A stretch of 64,000 nt of DNA, from NCBI RefSeq assembly GCF_008033385.1, contig NZ_VOGY01000002.1:248001-312000 (forward strand), given 5' to 3'. The notes below the pieces were generated by a model that was not told the origin of the DNA, did no database searches, and worked only from the letters and a program-made list of their open reading frames with translations. A program made the translations under genes and the position numbers. The DNA comes from Algibacter pacificus (GTDB lineage Bacteria > Bacteroidota > Bacteroidia > Flavobacteriales > Flavobacteriaceae). This document shows positions 24,124-32,910 of the stretch, piece by piece; the stretch's first letter is position 1, and every line of letters starts with the position of its first letter.

Positions 24124-24480
24124 TTAAATTTCGTTTAATTTAGCTTGCTCTTTTACCAAGCTTATCAGTTCTTCTGAAGGAATATCTTGGTCAAACTTTA
24201 TCTGAATGGTTTTCTTTCCTGTTTTATATCCCTTTTCTTCCAATATTTTACGCATCTCTTCGGTTAATGAATCTATGCCAAAACTGACGTGTTTTTTAGC
24301 CAAGGAAAATCCTGCTAGAATTCCATTGCATTTATAGATGGGCACATTCCAACTAATACCACTTTCTGCATTTGGTTCAGTAGCTTCGATTAGCTTTTTC
24401 AGCTTAATCATAATTCCCTGAGATTTTTCTGGTGAATTGTCTATAAACTCATCAACTGTTTTAGGTTTTAAATCTGCCAT
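24124..24480 (-). CDS. DUF1801 protein
   Basis: About 118 residues with the DUF1801 (YdhG-like) fold (TVDEFIDNSPEKSQGIMIKLKKLIEATEPNAESGISWNVPIYKCNG). I started at 24480 (MADLKPK), 2 bases after the DoxX gene's stop, rather than at 24525 inside that gene. The function of the family is unknown. It is part of the five-gene cluster 25660-23545. Confidence 0.8.
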   Translation of the reverse strand: MADLKPKTVDEFIDNSPEKSQGIMIKLKKLIEATEPNAESGISWNVPIYKCNGILAGFSLAKKHVSFGIDSLTEEMRKILEEKGYKTGKKTIQIKFDQDIPSEELISLVKEQAKLNEI

Positions 24481-24482
24481 AT

Positions 24483-24860
24483 CTATTGTTTTTCTAATTT
24501 TCTGTTTGCCGGTCTGAAATACCAAGATGCTATTGTAAGAGCTAAAAGTAAAGTCGGTCCAAAAAGTGTTATTAATTCATCTCCAACTGCTAAATGGGAA
24601 ATAATAGCACCTGATATTACAAAGAAAAACCCTGCGTATGCCCACTCTTTAAGTAATGGGGATTTAGGAATTAAGATGGTTATAACTCCCAGGATTTTCC
24701 ATACACCTAGAATACTTAACAAATACATAGGATAACCTAGTAATTCCATACTTTGAATATTTTCTTCTAATTGCAACAATTGTACAATTCCTGTTGATAA
24801 CATCCCTAAGGAAAGCCAAACTGTGGCTATCCAATAAATGATTTTGTCTCTTTTTTTCAT
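24483..24860 (-). CDS. DoxX-like membrane protein
   Basis: A 125-residue protein with four membrane helices in the DoxX_2 pattern (WLSLGMLSTGIVQLLQL, YLLSILGVWKILGVITILIPKSPLLKEWAYAGFFFVISGAIISHL). The DoxX family is linked to redox and stress roles. A paralog lies at 31524 in the second ArsR cluster. Confidence 0.82.
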   Translation of the reverse strand: MKKRDKIIYWIATVWLSLGMLSTGIVQLLQLEENIQSMELLGYPMYLLSILGVWKILGVITILIPKSPLLKEWAYAGFFFVISGAIISHLAVGDELITLFGPTLLLALTIASWYFRPANRKLEKQ

Positions 24861-24871
24861 TATGACTTTTT

Positions 24872-25330
24872 TTAATTTGTAAATATTACCTCTAATTTAT
24901 CGTGAGCCATATTTAAACCATAAGCAAAAGGTAGTTTTAATTGCTCAGCACGGTGTTTTTCTGATTTGTATATAATCTGAATGGTTAACATGCTTTTGTC
25001 TTCTGTAACTTTTTCAAAATTCAAGAACTCCAATTGTACGCCTATCGACATATTTTCCATTTCAAAAGTTCTTACTATCTCTTGATTTGGTACGATTTTG
25101 TGAATTGTTCCGTTTGCCTTAAACATTACGTTTCCTTCGTGTGAGGTTTCAAATGCATAACTTCCGTGATTTTTGTTTTCCAGTTTTAGTACGTTGGTTC
25201 CCATCCATTCTGCTACAAATTCTGCTTCGGTATAGGCTTTGTAAACAAGTTCAACAGGAAGGTCAAATTCTCTCGTGATAGTTAGCTCTTGCTTACCTTC
25301 TAGGGCATTGATTTTAGTTTTTTGCTCCAT
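24872..25330 (-). CDS. SRPBCC (AHSA1-like) protein, cluster 1
   Basis: A 152-residue AHSA1-type SRPBCC domain (ITREFDLPVELVYKAYTEAEFVAEWMGTN, YAFETSHEGNVMFKANGTIHKIVPNQEIVRTFEM). It is 3 bases from the ArsR gene upstream. Similar ArsR-AHSA1 pairs are common in bacteria. The ligand is unknown. Confidence 0.85.
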   Translation of the reverse strand: MEQKTKINALEGKQELTITREFDLPVELVYKAYTEAEFVAEWMGTNVLKLENKNHGSYAFETSHEGNVMFKANGTIHKIVPNQEIVRTFEMENMSIGVQLEFLNFEKVTEDKSMLTIQIIYKSEKHRAEQLKLPFAYGLNMAHDKLEVIFTN

Positions 25331-25333
25331 TGT

Positions 25334-25660
25334 CTATTTAATATTTGATTGATGTTTCTTCATAACAGCTTCCAATGAATTAAATCGTTCATCCCATAAT
25401 TTTCTAAACGGTTCTATAAACTCAGCTATTTCCTTCATCCCATCAGGATTTAGTTGATAATAGATTTCCCTTCCCTTTTGTTCCTGTTTCAACAATTCAC
25501 ATTCGGTAAGAATTTGAATGTGTTTGGAAATGGTTTGTCTGGAATAATCAAAGTTTTCGGCAATAGCACTCGGTGTCATTGCACTTGCCGCAACCAACGT
25601 GATAATGGTTCTTCGTGTTGGGTCGGCTATAGCTTGAAATACATCTCTCCTTAATTTCAT
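25334..25660 (-). CDS. ArsR-family regulator, cluster 1
   Basis: A 108-residue winged-helix ArsR protein ([70 protein letters not shown]). It has no metal-binding Cys motif, so it probably senses something other than metal or acts by default repression. I chose ATG at 25660, since the frame to 25681 covers the operator repeat. It heads the cluster ArsR-SRPBCC-DoxX-DUF1801-YdeI. Confidence 0.85.
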   Translation of the reverse strand: MKLRRDVFQAIADPTRRTIITLVAASAMTPSAIAENFDYSRQTISKHIQILTECELLKQEQKGREIYYQLNPDGMKEIAEFIEPFRKLWDERFNSLEAVMKKHQSNIK

Positions 25661-25663
25661 TAC

Positions 25664-25705
25664 GCAGTTATTTGACTGCAAATATAAGTGCAGTTATTTA
25701 ATTGC
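25664..25705. promoter_or_regulatory. Tandem operator-like repeats before ArsR cluster 1
   Basis: GCAGTTATTTGACTGC (25664-25679) and GCAGTTATTTAATTGC (25690-25705) are direct repeats 26 bases apart, just upstream of the ArsR ATG. The same layout recurs at the second ArsR gene (33236). Confidence 0.6.
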
Positions 25706-25793
25706 GCAATTTTTTTAAGAAAAATACGATAAAAAAAGTGTATTATTTTAAATTAGACAACTGTAAATGAATGGTTAGATTAAATAATTTGTA

Positions 25794-26216
25794 ATGGAAA
25801 AATATTTAGAAGCCACAACCAATAGTGGTAAACAATTTTATCAAAACTTTAAGGACAGGGGAGAAATAGTAATGTTAAATCTATTAAAATTTAAAGAAAT
25901 AGCTGATTATACAGATTTAAAACATCTAAGACCCAAACAAGAAATTAGTGGAGAAGAAGCCTATCAGCTATATCTCGATACCACAAAATCACAATTTCTA
26001 AAAGCAGGTAGTGAAATTGTATATTATGGAAAGGGAAAAGATTTTTTAATAGGACCTGAAACTGAAAAATGGGATGCAATATTATTGGTTAAACATCAAT
26101 CGGTACTAAAATTTATGGAATTTGCTCAAAGTGAAGATTATCTAAAAAATGCTGGTCATAGAACTGCTGCACTTGAAGATTCACGTTTGCTACCAAGCTC
26201 TGAAATAAAATTTTAA
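25794..26216 (+). CDS. DUF1330-type protein
   Basis: A 140-residue ferredoxin-like-fold protein (GEIVMLNLLKFKEIADYTDLK, SGEEAYQLYLDTTKSQFLKAGSEIVYYGKGKDFLIGPETEKWDAILLVKHQSV, SEDYLKNAGHRTAALEDSRLLP), matching DUF1330 or dimeric alpha-beta-barrel relatives. Function unknown. It is divergent to ArsR cluster 1, so the shared operator region may regulate it too. Confidence 0.75.
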   Translation: MEKYLEATTNSGKQFYQNFKDRGEIVMLNLLKFKEIADYTDLKHLRPKQEISGEEAYQLYLDTTKSQFLKAGSEIVYYGKGKDFLIGPETEKWDAILLVKHQSVLKFMEFAQSEDYLKNAGHRTAALEDSRLLPSSEIKF

Positions 26217-26220
26217 GCAT

Positions 26221-26523
26221 CTAATAGTCAATAAGATTTATTTCTAAATTGTTTAAACTGCCATAGTTGAGAATGCCTAAAATATCAATACCTGTATAAC
26301 TTTCTATACGAAGTATTTTATCACAATCCTCTAAATCAAAGTTGATGCGATACTCAGGATATAATTGCTTGAAATCAGCTACTATTTTGTTGGCTAACTG
26401 TTGGTTGTCAACATTGGTTTTGAAAATCTCGACCGTGGCAGAGGGAGTATTAATCTGGGGATTCACTTTCATTTTCTTCAAGAGATTTATACTTCTATAC
26501 AATGAATGTAAGTCAAACTCCAA
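26221..26523 (-). CDS. Small protein of an unnamed family (DFDLEDCD motif), member 1
   Basis: A 100-residue protein. Residues about 30-85 (VEIFKTNVDNQQLANKIVADFKQLYPEYRINFDLEDCDKILRIESY) parallel the 79-residue protein at 29578. The shape, strand-helix-strand-strand, looks like a ferredoxin-like fold. Role unknown. A later Met at 26472 would avoid the 11-base overlap with the upstream gene. Confidence 0.65.
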   Translation of the reverse strand: MEFDLHSLYRSINLLKKMKVNPQINTPSATVEIFKTNVDNQQLANKIVADFKQLYPEYRINFDLEDCDKILRIESYTGIDILGILNYGSLNNLEINLIDY

Positions 26524-26968
26524 ACTGTCTTAAATGATGATCATAATGCTTATAAGCGAAAATTCCAATTTGTTCTTTGGTCATTCTACCGAAAAAACCG
26601 TGAATAAAATCTAGGTTGTTATAGCACCCGTAATGTTCAGTTAAATCAAACAATTTTTGTTTTTGCTTCTCAAAATCTCCACTTTTCTCTTTGATGGTAA
26701 AGTTTGAACCTGCTGGTGCACCTTTGCCTATTGGTTTGTCGTTTTTGGTGTTGGCCTTTAAGACCATTTTTCCAATAAGTTTACCTAGAAAATCTTGTTT
26801 ATAAGGTATATTGTTATCAATACCTAACACCCATTGATTCCAAATGTTCAAATGTTTTATCATTTGGTAAACATTCATTTTACCCCATTGCGCTTTACTG
26901 TCTGCATTGATTTGTTCAATTCGTTTGATTAGCTGTAGTCTGATGTTCGGGTCAAAAATGGTTTTCAT
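26513..26968 (-). CDS. DUF1569 (DinB-like) protein
   Basis: A 151-residue four-helix protein of the DinB-like DUF1569 type (KAQWGKMNVYQMIKHLNIWNQWVLG; HHLRQFGV at the end). The conserved His residues (KHLN, YDHHLRQ) form a metal site in DinB relatives. Function unknown. Confidence 0.8.
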   Translation of the reverse strand: MKTIFDPNIRLQLIKRIEQINADSKAQWGKMNVYQMIKHLNIWNQWVLGIDNNIPYKQDFLGKLIGKMVLKANTKNDKPIGKGAPAGSNFTIKEKSGDFEKQKQKLFDLTEHYGCYNNLDFIHGFFGRMTKEQIGIFAYKHYDHHLRQFGV

Positions 26969-26970
26969 CT

Positions 26971-27348
26971 TTATAATTTTATGCAGTATGATGTTATTTC
27001 TTTTAATTTCTCTCCTTTAGCACTTTGAAAAATATAAAAATCAGAAAATGCATATTGCTTACCGTTTTCCATTGTCATTACCCCATTTACTGCACCTTCT
27101 TTACCGTGGGATAGGATTTGATTTAATATCAATTCAGATGCTTTTACAGATTGCATTTTTTCTAATTCTTCCGTAAACGCTTTTATTCCTTCTAATTTTT
27201 TGTCGCCAATCATATTCCAAACGATGTCGTCTGTTACATTTTCTGTTAAAAAGGCAACATTTCCTTCGACAAAGGCAATATTAAATTGTTTTAAAAATTC
27301 CATTTTGGGAGAATTACCGCAATTGGGACTTGATATTATTTTGGTCAT
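26971..27348 (-). CDS. SnoaL-like (NTF2 fold) protein
   Basis: A 125-residue protein (FLKQFNIAFVEGNVAFLTENVTDDIVWNMIGDKKLEGIKAFTEELEKM, then GVMTMENGKQYAFSDFYIFQSAKGEKLKEITSY), a typical NTF2/SnoaL cone fold. These bind small hydrophobic ligands. The role here is unknown. It is 2 bases from the DUF1569 gene, so they are co-transcribed. Confidence 0.8.
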   Translation of the reverse strand: MTKIISSPNCGNSPKMEFLKQFNIAFVEGNVAFLTENVTDDIVWNMIGDKKLEGIKAFTEELEKMQSVKASELILNQILSHGKEGAVNGVMTMENGKQYAFSDFYIFQSAKGEKLKEITSYCIKL

Positions 27349-27368
27349 TTTTAAATCATTTTTATTTC

Positions 27369-27752
27369 CTAGTTCAATGAATGAAACCCAATAGAATTCC
27401 CTTCAGTATCTTTAACAATAGATACAAAGCCGTGTTCTCCAATTCCCATTTTCGCTTGAATAATTTCAGCTCCATTTTCAGCTGCTCGATTTTCTAAAAT
27501 TTTACAATCTTCACAACCAAAATAAACAAGACTACCATTTGTAGAAGGTGTTATCCCATCCATTTTCATTAAAGCTCCAGCTGCACCGTAATTTTCCATA
27601 TCACTAGGGAAACATTTCATTTGAACATTTTTATTTGTTGGGTCACTCATATCTTCCAATGTAACTTGAAATACATTTTGGTAAAACTTTACAGCTCTAT
27701 CTATGTCATTTACATAAATTTCGAACCACACTACAGGATTAAATTTTTTCAT
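27369..27752 (-). CDS. VOC family protein
   Basis: A 127-residue VOC domain (NPVVWFEIYVNDIDRAVKFYQNVFQVTLEDM, LVYFGCEDCKILENRAAENGAEIIQAKMGIGEHGFVSIVKDTEGNSIGFHSL), close to the PhnB/YP_00-type VOC proteins of unknown substrate. It is 20 bases from the SnoaL gene and in the same small-gene operon. Confidence 0.82.
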   Translation of the reverse strand: MKKFNPVVWFEIYVNDIDRAVKFYQNVFQVTLEDMSDPTNKNVQMKCFPSDMENYGAAGALMKMDGITPSTNGSLVYFGCEDCKILENRAAENGAEIIQAKMGIGEHGFVSIVKDTEGNSIGFHSLN

Positions 27753-27816
27753 CTTATCTATTTATTTAATTGTTATGATTACAAAAATGAAAAAAGGAAA
27801 GCGAAAAAATCTTGTC

Positions 27817-28410
27817 CTATGGCAAGTTCTCTGATTGAGACAATACTTCTTTTCTTATCCTACTTAAAGACGTATCGGTAATCCCTAAATAAGTCGCAAT
27901 ATATTTTAAGGGTACTTCTTTGATTATTTGTGGGTTCTGAATCATTAGTTCTAAATAGCGTTGAGAAGCACTTTGTGTATGCATATTTACAGCACGATGT
28001 TTTGCCATAAAAAGTTGCTGAGACATCCAGCTGCGACCCCATTCTGTAAATCCTTCTATAGTACTATATAACTTTTGAAAATCATTAAACTCAATTTTAT
28101 AAACTTCACAGTCTGTTAATGCTTGTATGGATTCATTAGAAGGTGTACGAAGAAATAAAGAAGCTACTTCAATTAAAATATCATTAGGACTAAAAAAATC
28201 GGTAGTAATCTCGTTACCTTTATAGTCAATAACAAATGAACGAAACAATCCTTTTTTTATCAAAAAATATTCATTGCTTATTTTGCCTTCATTAAGTATG
28301 ATTTCATTTTTTACAAACTCAACTTTGGTGTGGGCGGACATAATAGCTTTATAGTCCTCTTTTTTAATACTTGGATAGTTATAAATACTTTCAAAAAAGG
28401 AATCTGTCAT
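27817..28410 (-). CDS. Crp/Fnr-family regulator
   Basis: A 197-residue regulator with an N-terminal cupin-like sensor (KNEIILNEGKISNEYFLIKKGLFRSFVIDYKGNEITTDFFSPNDIL) and a C-terminal HTH (VPLKYIATYLGITDTSLSRIRKEVL). It is upstream of the VOC-SnoaL-DUF1569 set, so a local control role is plausible. No operator is recognised. Confidence 0.83.
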   Translation of the reverse strand: MTDSFFESIYNYPSIKKEDYKAIMSAHTKVEFVKNEIILNEGKISNEYFLIKKGLFRSFVIDYKGNEITTDFFSPNDILIEVASLFLRTPSNESIQALTDCEVYKIEFNDFQKLYSTIEGFTEWGRSWMSQQLFMAKHRAVNMHTQSASQRYLELMIQNPQIIKEVPLKYIATYLGITDTSLSRIRKEVLSQSENLP

Positions 28411-28497
28411 TATTTTTTTTTGTTTAAAAATACAAAATATTGAGATTCTATAATCTTAAAATTGGAGTAGGTAAACATTTGTTTTTATTTATAGGTT

Positions 28498-29568
28498 TTA
28501 AAACTTAAAAATATCATGTGAAGAAGCAATTACTTCCATTACTTCAATTTCTGGCAAGTCTTCTAAACCACTTTCATCTCTTTGTTTCTGAAAAGACAAA
28601 AATGAAGGCACCTGAAGCAATTTTTTTTGAATGTTCTCATTTTTGTAATGAGATAGGTGAACAAATGTTTTGCCGTCTCCACACACATAGGAACCGTAGC
28701 GGAATTCATTAGTGTCCATTTTTTTGAAATCAGTCATAAACAAGTTAATGTTTTCTTGGTTCTTCTGAACAAAATCAGGTTTTACAGTGTACGTTACTTT
28801 TACGGTTATCATTTTGGTTGTTTTTATATTTTTATAATGTAAACTATTTCCTTCTAAATATTTTTTCCGCTGGATTTCACCATATTCTTCCATTGTCATA
28901 TGGTGTGGAACGAATTTTTCGGGTAAACTAACGATGGTTTTTATCCTGTCTATTCTAAAATTTCTAAATTCATTTCTCAACCTGCACCAAGCTACTACAA
29001 TCCAATCTTCTGAAAAACTATGGTAAATAGCAAAAGGTTCTATTTCTCTTAGAATTGGTTCTACGTCAGATTCTTTTTTATAGTCTATTTTTAATACATT
29101 AAAATTTGTTAAAGCACGTTGTACTACAGAAAGAAAATTACTTGTTTTTTCATTTTGCCAATTCTTTCCTATAAATGTTCTATTCGCTAAAAAATCAGCT
29201 TTTGATTTTTCTTCACTTCGTAATACTGCTTTTACTTTATCTATGGCATTATTAAATTCATTTATCAAAGATTCATCTTTGGTTTTTGCCATTATCTTTT
29301 GCGCAAAAATGAGTGCATTTGCTTCAGTTTCTGTAAACATTACAGGTGGAATTTTATACCCGTCCATTAAAGTATAACCTTTTCCCTCCACAGTCACAAT
29401 AGGAACATTGGCTTGCTCTAAAGCGTGTAAATCTCTATAAACAGTTCTTTTGCTAATATTGAATTGCTCCGACAATTGTTCTACAGTCACATATAAATTG
29501 GACTGTAATTTTAAATGAATTGCCGTTAACCGTGAAAGTCTTGAAATGTTATCTGTATATGCCATCAC
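28498..29568 (-). CDS. WYL-domain HTH regulator (YafY type)
   Basis: A 356-residue regulator. Residues about 10-65 are an HTH_11 domain (RLSRLTAIHLKLQSNLYVTVEQLSEQFNISKRTVYRDLHALEQANVPI). Residues about 145-225 hold the WYL domain (LKIDYKKESDVEPILREIEPFAIYHSFSEDWIVVAWCRLRNEFRNFRIDRIKTI), and a C-terminal WCX-like part follows. WYL proteins sense nucleotide or nucleic-acid ligands in stress and defence settings. The start could be 29568 or 29565 (tandem Met). Confidence 0.85.
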   Translation of the reverse strand: MMAYTDNISRLSRLTAIHLKLQSNLYVTVEQLSEQFNISKRTVYRDLHALEQANVPIVTVEGKGYTLMDGYKIPPVMFTETEANALIFAQKIMAKTKDESLINEFNNAIDKVKAVLRSEEKSKADFLANRTFIGKNWQNEKTSNFLSVVQRALTNFNVLKIDYKKESDVEPILREIEPFAIYHSFSEDWIVVAWCRLRNEFRNFRIDRIKTIVSLPEKFVPHHMTMEEYGEIQRKKYLEGNSLHYKNIKTTKMITVKVTYTVKPDFVQKNQENINLFMTDFKKMDTNEFRYGSYVCGDGKTFVHLSHYKNENIQKKLLQVPSFLSFQKQRDESGLEDLPEIEVMEVIASSHDIFKF

Positions 29569-29577
29569 AATAGTATT

Positions 29578-29817
29578 TTAAATGTTTACTATAGAAATTT
29601 CATCTGTTAGAATTTCAATATTAAAACCTTGTTTTTGAACCATATTGATAATAACGTCATTGTCTAATATATCGTTAAAATTTTCGATTCTTAAAATATG
29701 ATCACAATCTTCAAGATCAAAATCAATACAGTAATTAGGAAACCTATTTTTTATTTGTTTCTTTATTCTCCTAGCTTGTTTCTTTTTTAAGATATTAGTT
29801 TTATATACTTCTATCAT
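29578..29817 (-). CDS. Small protein of the DFDLEDCD family, member 2
   Basis: A 79-residue protein (MIEVYKTNILKKKQARRIKKQIKNRFPNYCIDFDLEDCDHILRIENF) with the same core as the protein at 26221. It lies 9 bases upstream of the WYL regulator and is probably co-transcribed. Role unknown; the Asp/Glu/Cys cluster might bind metal. Confidence 0.65.
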   Translation of the reverse strand: MIEVYKTNILKKKQARRIKKQIKNRFPNYCIDFDLEDCDHILRIENFNDILDNDVIINMVQKQGFNIEILTDEISIVNI

Positions 29818-29900
29818 TTTATAACAATTATAATTTTATACAACAAAGAAAACTAGGAATTGTGACAACCCTTTGACAGTCTTTTTTTATTTAAAAAAAA

Positions 29901-30269
29901 CTAAACAAAATGTGATAATAAATTGATTGTTGCTCCGTTGGGATCTTTGACAAAAAATCGTTTTACACCCCAAGATTCGGTTGTTATTGGGTAAACTATT
30001 TCAATATCTTGTGTTTTTGCTCGTTCATACCATTGGTCAATATTCACCACTTCTATGGATAGAAAAATGGCTTTATTATCCAGTGGTTTGTTCTCCGTAT
30101 TTTGAATAATTGTGATTTGAGCCTTTGGGTTTTCTTTGGATGCAAAAGTTAAAACCCATTCCATATCCATCACCAATTTCATATCTAAAAACTGAGTATA
30201 AAACTTTTTGCTTGCTTCCACATCATTGGAATAAATGTTAGGAACTATTCTTAGAATGGTTGTTTTCAT
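29901..30269 (-). CDS. VOC (bleomycin-resistance fold) protein
   Basis: A 122-residue VOC domain (RIVPNIYSNDVEASKKFYTQFLDMKLVMDMEWVLTFAS, QITIIQNTENKP, IEIVYPITTESWGVKRFFVKDPNGATINLLSHF). It forms part of a run of small genes 30641-29901 with gaps of about 10 bases. Substrate unknown. Confidence 0.83.
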   Translation of the reverse strand: MKTTILRIVPNIYSNDVEASKKFYTQFLDMKLVMDMEWVLTFASKENPKAQITIIQNTENKPLDNKAIFLSIEVVNIDQWYERAKTQDIEIVYPITTESWGVKRFFVKDPNGATINLLSHFV

Positions 30270-30278
30270 TACATATCT

Positions 30279-30641
30279 TTATTTGTTATCTAATTCAATC
30301 GCTTGTAAAATATAATACTCAAGTATGTCATCTTTATAATCTTTGGGGTCACTCAATCTTAAATTTAATGATTTTTTTCCGACTCCTTCAAGTATTTTAT
30401 ACTTGTCTTCAAACTGTTTACCATCCGTAAATGAAAAGGTAATTCCTTTTAGGGTAGGGCTCACGGAGATGATAATTCTATTGTGTCTATAAACTGGGAC
30501 ACCATAATATTTTTCGGTTCCTCCTCGCATCTCTTCTTTTAGTGTTGGGAATTTTGCTTTAATCAAGCTCCTAAACTTTAAAAAAATAGGTTGATGCTCT
30601 TCCTTAATTTTATCTTTTATGAATTGATTGATGGTATTCAT
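30279..30641 (-). CDS. DUF1801 protein
   Basis: A 120-residue DUF1801-type protein (HQPIFLKFRSLIKAKFPTLKEEMRGGTEKYYGVPVYRHNRIIISVSPTLKGITFSFTDG). The family function is unknown. It sits between DUF998 and VOC genes in one operon. Confidence 0.78.
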   Translation of the reverse strand: MNTINQFIKDKIKEEHQPIFLKFRSLIKAKFPTLKEEMRGGTEKYYGVPVYRHNRIIISVSPTLKGITFSFTDGKQFEDKYKILEGVGKKSLNLRLSDPKDYKDDILEYYILQAIELDNK

Positions 30642-30646
30642 ATGAG

Positions 30647-31282
30647 CTAATTTTTGAAATTAGATTTTTGGAGATAATGAGCACAACTCCAAACCCAAAT
30701 AGCACAAAATACGATAAGGATTCTACCAAGCCAACCAATAGGAGTCTCTGGTGTAATCATACCATTCGTTTCACTCAAATAAACACCCATGACAATTATT
30801 AAAGCAACCTCTAAACCCCAAAGAATTATAGTAAATACAAACATATTTTTTCTAAATGGTTTAAGCTTTTCCTGTTTTCTAAATTGATAAGTAATAAACA
30901 CCGTAGCCAAAATCATAAAACCTAATAATCCTGCTGCTGCGTTATGAATTTGGCCACTCATAGTCATGTACTTGGGTAAAGTATCTACAGGATCAGTATT
31001 AAAAATGCCTGCTAAGAAATTACCAAGAGATGCTATTACTAACAACACTCCTCCAATTTTAGAACCTATTTTGGGTAAGTATTTAATTAGATATAAGCCT
31101 AAGGTTAAAAAACTTATACCAAGTAAAAAGAATACAATCTGCATTAACCAACCTGTATTTCCTAATGCATATTCGCTAATGGGTTGCCATATTGGATTTA
31201 CTGATGTGTTTATGAAATGTAAAATGACTAATAGGACAACAAATCCGATAGCACTTATTTTTGTAACAGTTAACTTGTTCAT
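30647..31282 (-). CDS. DUF998 membrane protein
   Basis: A 211-residue protein with about six helices, matching DUF998 (PIWQPISEYALGNTGWLMQIVFFLLGISFLTLGLYL, IFNTDPVDTLPKYMTMSGQIHNAAAGLLGFMI). Function unknown. Confidence 0.8.
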   Translation of the reverse strand: MNKLTVTKISAIGFVVLLVILHFINTSVNPIWQPISEYALGNTGWLMQIVFFLLGISFLTLGLYLIKYLPKIGSKIGGVLLVIASLGNFLAGIFNTDPVDTLPKYMTMSGQIHNAAAGLLGFMILATVFITYQFRKQEKLKPFRKNMFVFTIILWGLEVALIIVMGVYLSETNGMITPETPIGWLGRILIVFCAIWVWSCAHYLQKSNFKN

Positions 31283-31308
31283 TTAATTATAATTTTAAGG
31301 ATGGTAGT

Positions 31309-31521
31309 TTATTCTCTTTTCCCTTTTATATAGGCATACATAGCCATTGCATGACCATGGCCTAACTGAAAGTCTTCTTTCAACCAATTGGTCACTTTGG
31401 TAGCCTTTACAACTAATTCTCCATTCCTGGTAAAGCCTTTTTGTTCTGCTAATGTTTGAAAATCTTCTGCGGTTTTACCTGTTTTATCTTCTATGTTTTT
31501 GATGTATGTTTGGAATGACAT
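31309..31521 (-). CDS. DUF4287 protein
   Basis: A 70-residue protein (MSFQTYIKNIEDKTGKTAEDFQTLAEQKGF, then KVTNWLKEDFQLGHGHAMAMYAYIKG), the short form of DUF4287. Function unknown. It is 2 bases downstream of the DoxX gene in ArsR cluster 2. Confidence 0.82.
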   Translation of the reverse strand: MSFQTYIKNIEDKTGKTAEDFQTLAEQKGFTRNGELVVKATKVTNWLKEDFQLGHGHAMAMYAYIKGKRE

Positions 31522-31523
31522 AA

Positions 31524-31907
31524 TTATATAGTTTTAGATTTATGATTAATTTTTTGTGAGTAGATATAAGATACACTTAGAACAATTCCTACCACTATAG
31601 GCATTACAATGTTGGCTATGACTTGGTCTACCGCTATATGACTTATAGCTGCAAAAATTAAATTGAATGTTAAACCGGCATACGCCCATTCCTTTAGTTT
31701 AACTGGAAGTTTTGGAAGCATTATCGCGGTTGCTCCTAATATTTTGCAAACAATTAAAGCGTAGGCGAAGTAATCGGGATAGCCCAAAGGTTTAGTTCCT
31801 GCGTTAAAATATTCGTGTGCGAATAAAAGCGTTGCCAATGGCATTAGGGCCTCTAACGCAAAAATGATGGAAGTTGCTATCCAAAATATGATTTTAATCT
31901 TTTTCAT
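31524..31907 (-). CDS. DoxX-like membrane protein, cluster 2
   Basis: A 127-residue protein with four helices, paralogous to 24483 (DYFAYALIVCKILGATAIMLPKLPVKLKEWAYAGLTFNLIFAAISHIAV). It overlaps the AHSA1 gene upstream by 4 bases, so translation is coupled. Confidence 0.82.
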   Translation of the reverse strand: MKKIKIIFWIATSIIFALEALMPLATLLFAHEYFNAGTKPLGYPDYFAYALIVCKILGATAIMLPKLPVKLKEWAYAGLTFNLIFAAISHIAVDQVIANIVMPIVVGIVLSVSYIYSQKINHKSKTI

Positions 31908-32404
31908 TTTCTTACATTTATTAATAACTCATCCAATCTTTCTAACGTTGATTTAAGTCCATCTTCCATTCCCATTTCTATTATAGTTTCTAAATCTTTT
32001 AGAGAATTGTAGGTTACAATGGTCTCAACTTTTGATTTTTCATTCAAATCTAAAAAACTCACATGCCATTTTGCTCTTGGCAAACCTGGGTTTAGATTTC
32101 CATTTTTATCACAAAACCCATCTAATGATCTATAATAATCAATAGGTTTAATTTCTGTAAAATCTGTTCGTCCCCAGTGCTCAGTTCCGTTTGGTTCTAT
32201 CATAGCGTATAACCAATAGCCGCCTTCCTTAAAATCCATCGTCTTTGTTTTGGCCGTCAATGGTTTTGGTGCAAACCACTTTTCTAATAATTCACTTTTC
32301 GTGTAGCAATCCCAAACAAGTTCTCTTTCTGCGTTAAATTCACGCACAATAGTAAGTGTGTTATCTTTCTTGTTTACTAAGAAGTCAAATTGTAGTTTAT
32401 TCAT
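31904..32404 (-). CDS. SRPBCC (AHSA1-like) protein, cluster 2, second
   Basis: A 166-residue AHSA1-type domain (LTIVREFNAERELVWDCYTKSELLEKWFAPKPLTAKTKTMDFKEGGYWLYAMIEPNGTEHWGRTDF). It overlaps both neighbours by 4 bases and is a tandem paralog of the gene at 32401. Ligand unknown. Confidence 0.85.
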   Translation of the reverse strand: MNKLQFDFLVNKKDNTLTIVREFNAERELVWDCYTKSELLEKWFAPKPLTAKTKTMDFKEGGYWLYAMIEPNGTEHWGRTDFTEIKPIDYYRSLDGFCDKNGNLNPGLPRAKWHVSFLDLNEKSKVETIVTYNSLKDLETIIEMGMEDGLKSTLERLDELLINVRK

Positions 32405-32910
32405 TGTTTTTTATTTTTAGTTAATAATAATTGGTCTAAGTTTAAAAGAGCCATTCCGAAACCTTCCTTAAAGCCCATTTTAATCAATGTTTCAATGTCT
32501 TCTAGTTTATCGTGTTTTAAGGTAACATCTACTAATGTAATGTCATTTTTTTCTGTAAAAATATTTGTCCATAATGAGCGTGGTTTTATTGTATTTTCAT
32601 TTCCATTTTCGTCACAAAAGGCATCTAACCAAGATAATAACTTGTTTATTTCAATTCCTTTATAATCAGCTTTACACCAGGTCTTTTCGTTTTCAGGGCT
32701 TACCATTGCATAAAGCCACATTCCGCCAATTTCTAAATCTAAAGTTTTAGTTTCAATATGATAGGGTTTTGGTGCCCACCACTGGTTTAATAATTCTGGT
32801 TCTGTCCAAGCTTTCCAAACCAATTCAAGATTAGCATTAAACTCTCGCTGAATGTTAATAGTTTTATTTTCCTTATTCACGGAAAAATTGAATAATAAAT
32901 TACTCTTCAT
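32401..32910 (-). CDS. SRPBCC (AHSA1-like) protein, cluster 2, first
   Basis: A 169-residue AHSA1-type domain ([69 protein letters not shown]). It overlaps the ArsR gene by 11 bases. With 31904 it forms a tandem pair, absent from cluster 1, which has one. Confidence 0.85.
   Translation of the reverse strand: MKSNLLFNFSVNKENKTINIQREFNANLELVWKAWTEPELLNQWWAPKPYHIETKTLDLEIGGMWLYAMVSPENEKTWCKADYKGIEINKLLSWLDAFCDENGNENTIKPRSLWTNIFTEKNDITLVDVTLKHDKLEDIETLIKMGFKEGFGMALLNLDQLLLTKNKKQ

Noticed and set aside
28411-28497. Operator between the Crp-type and WYL regulators
   Set aside because: No convincing palindrome or direct repeat was found in the gap.
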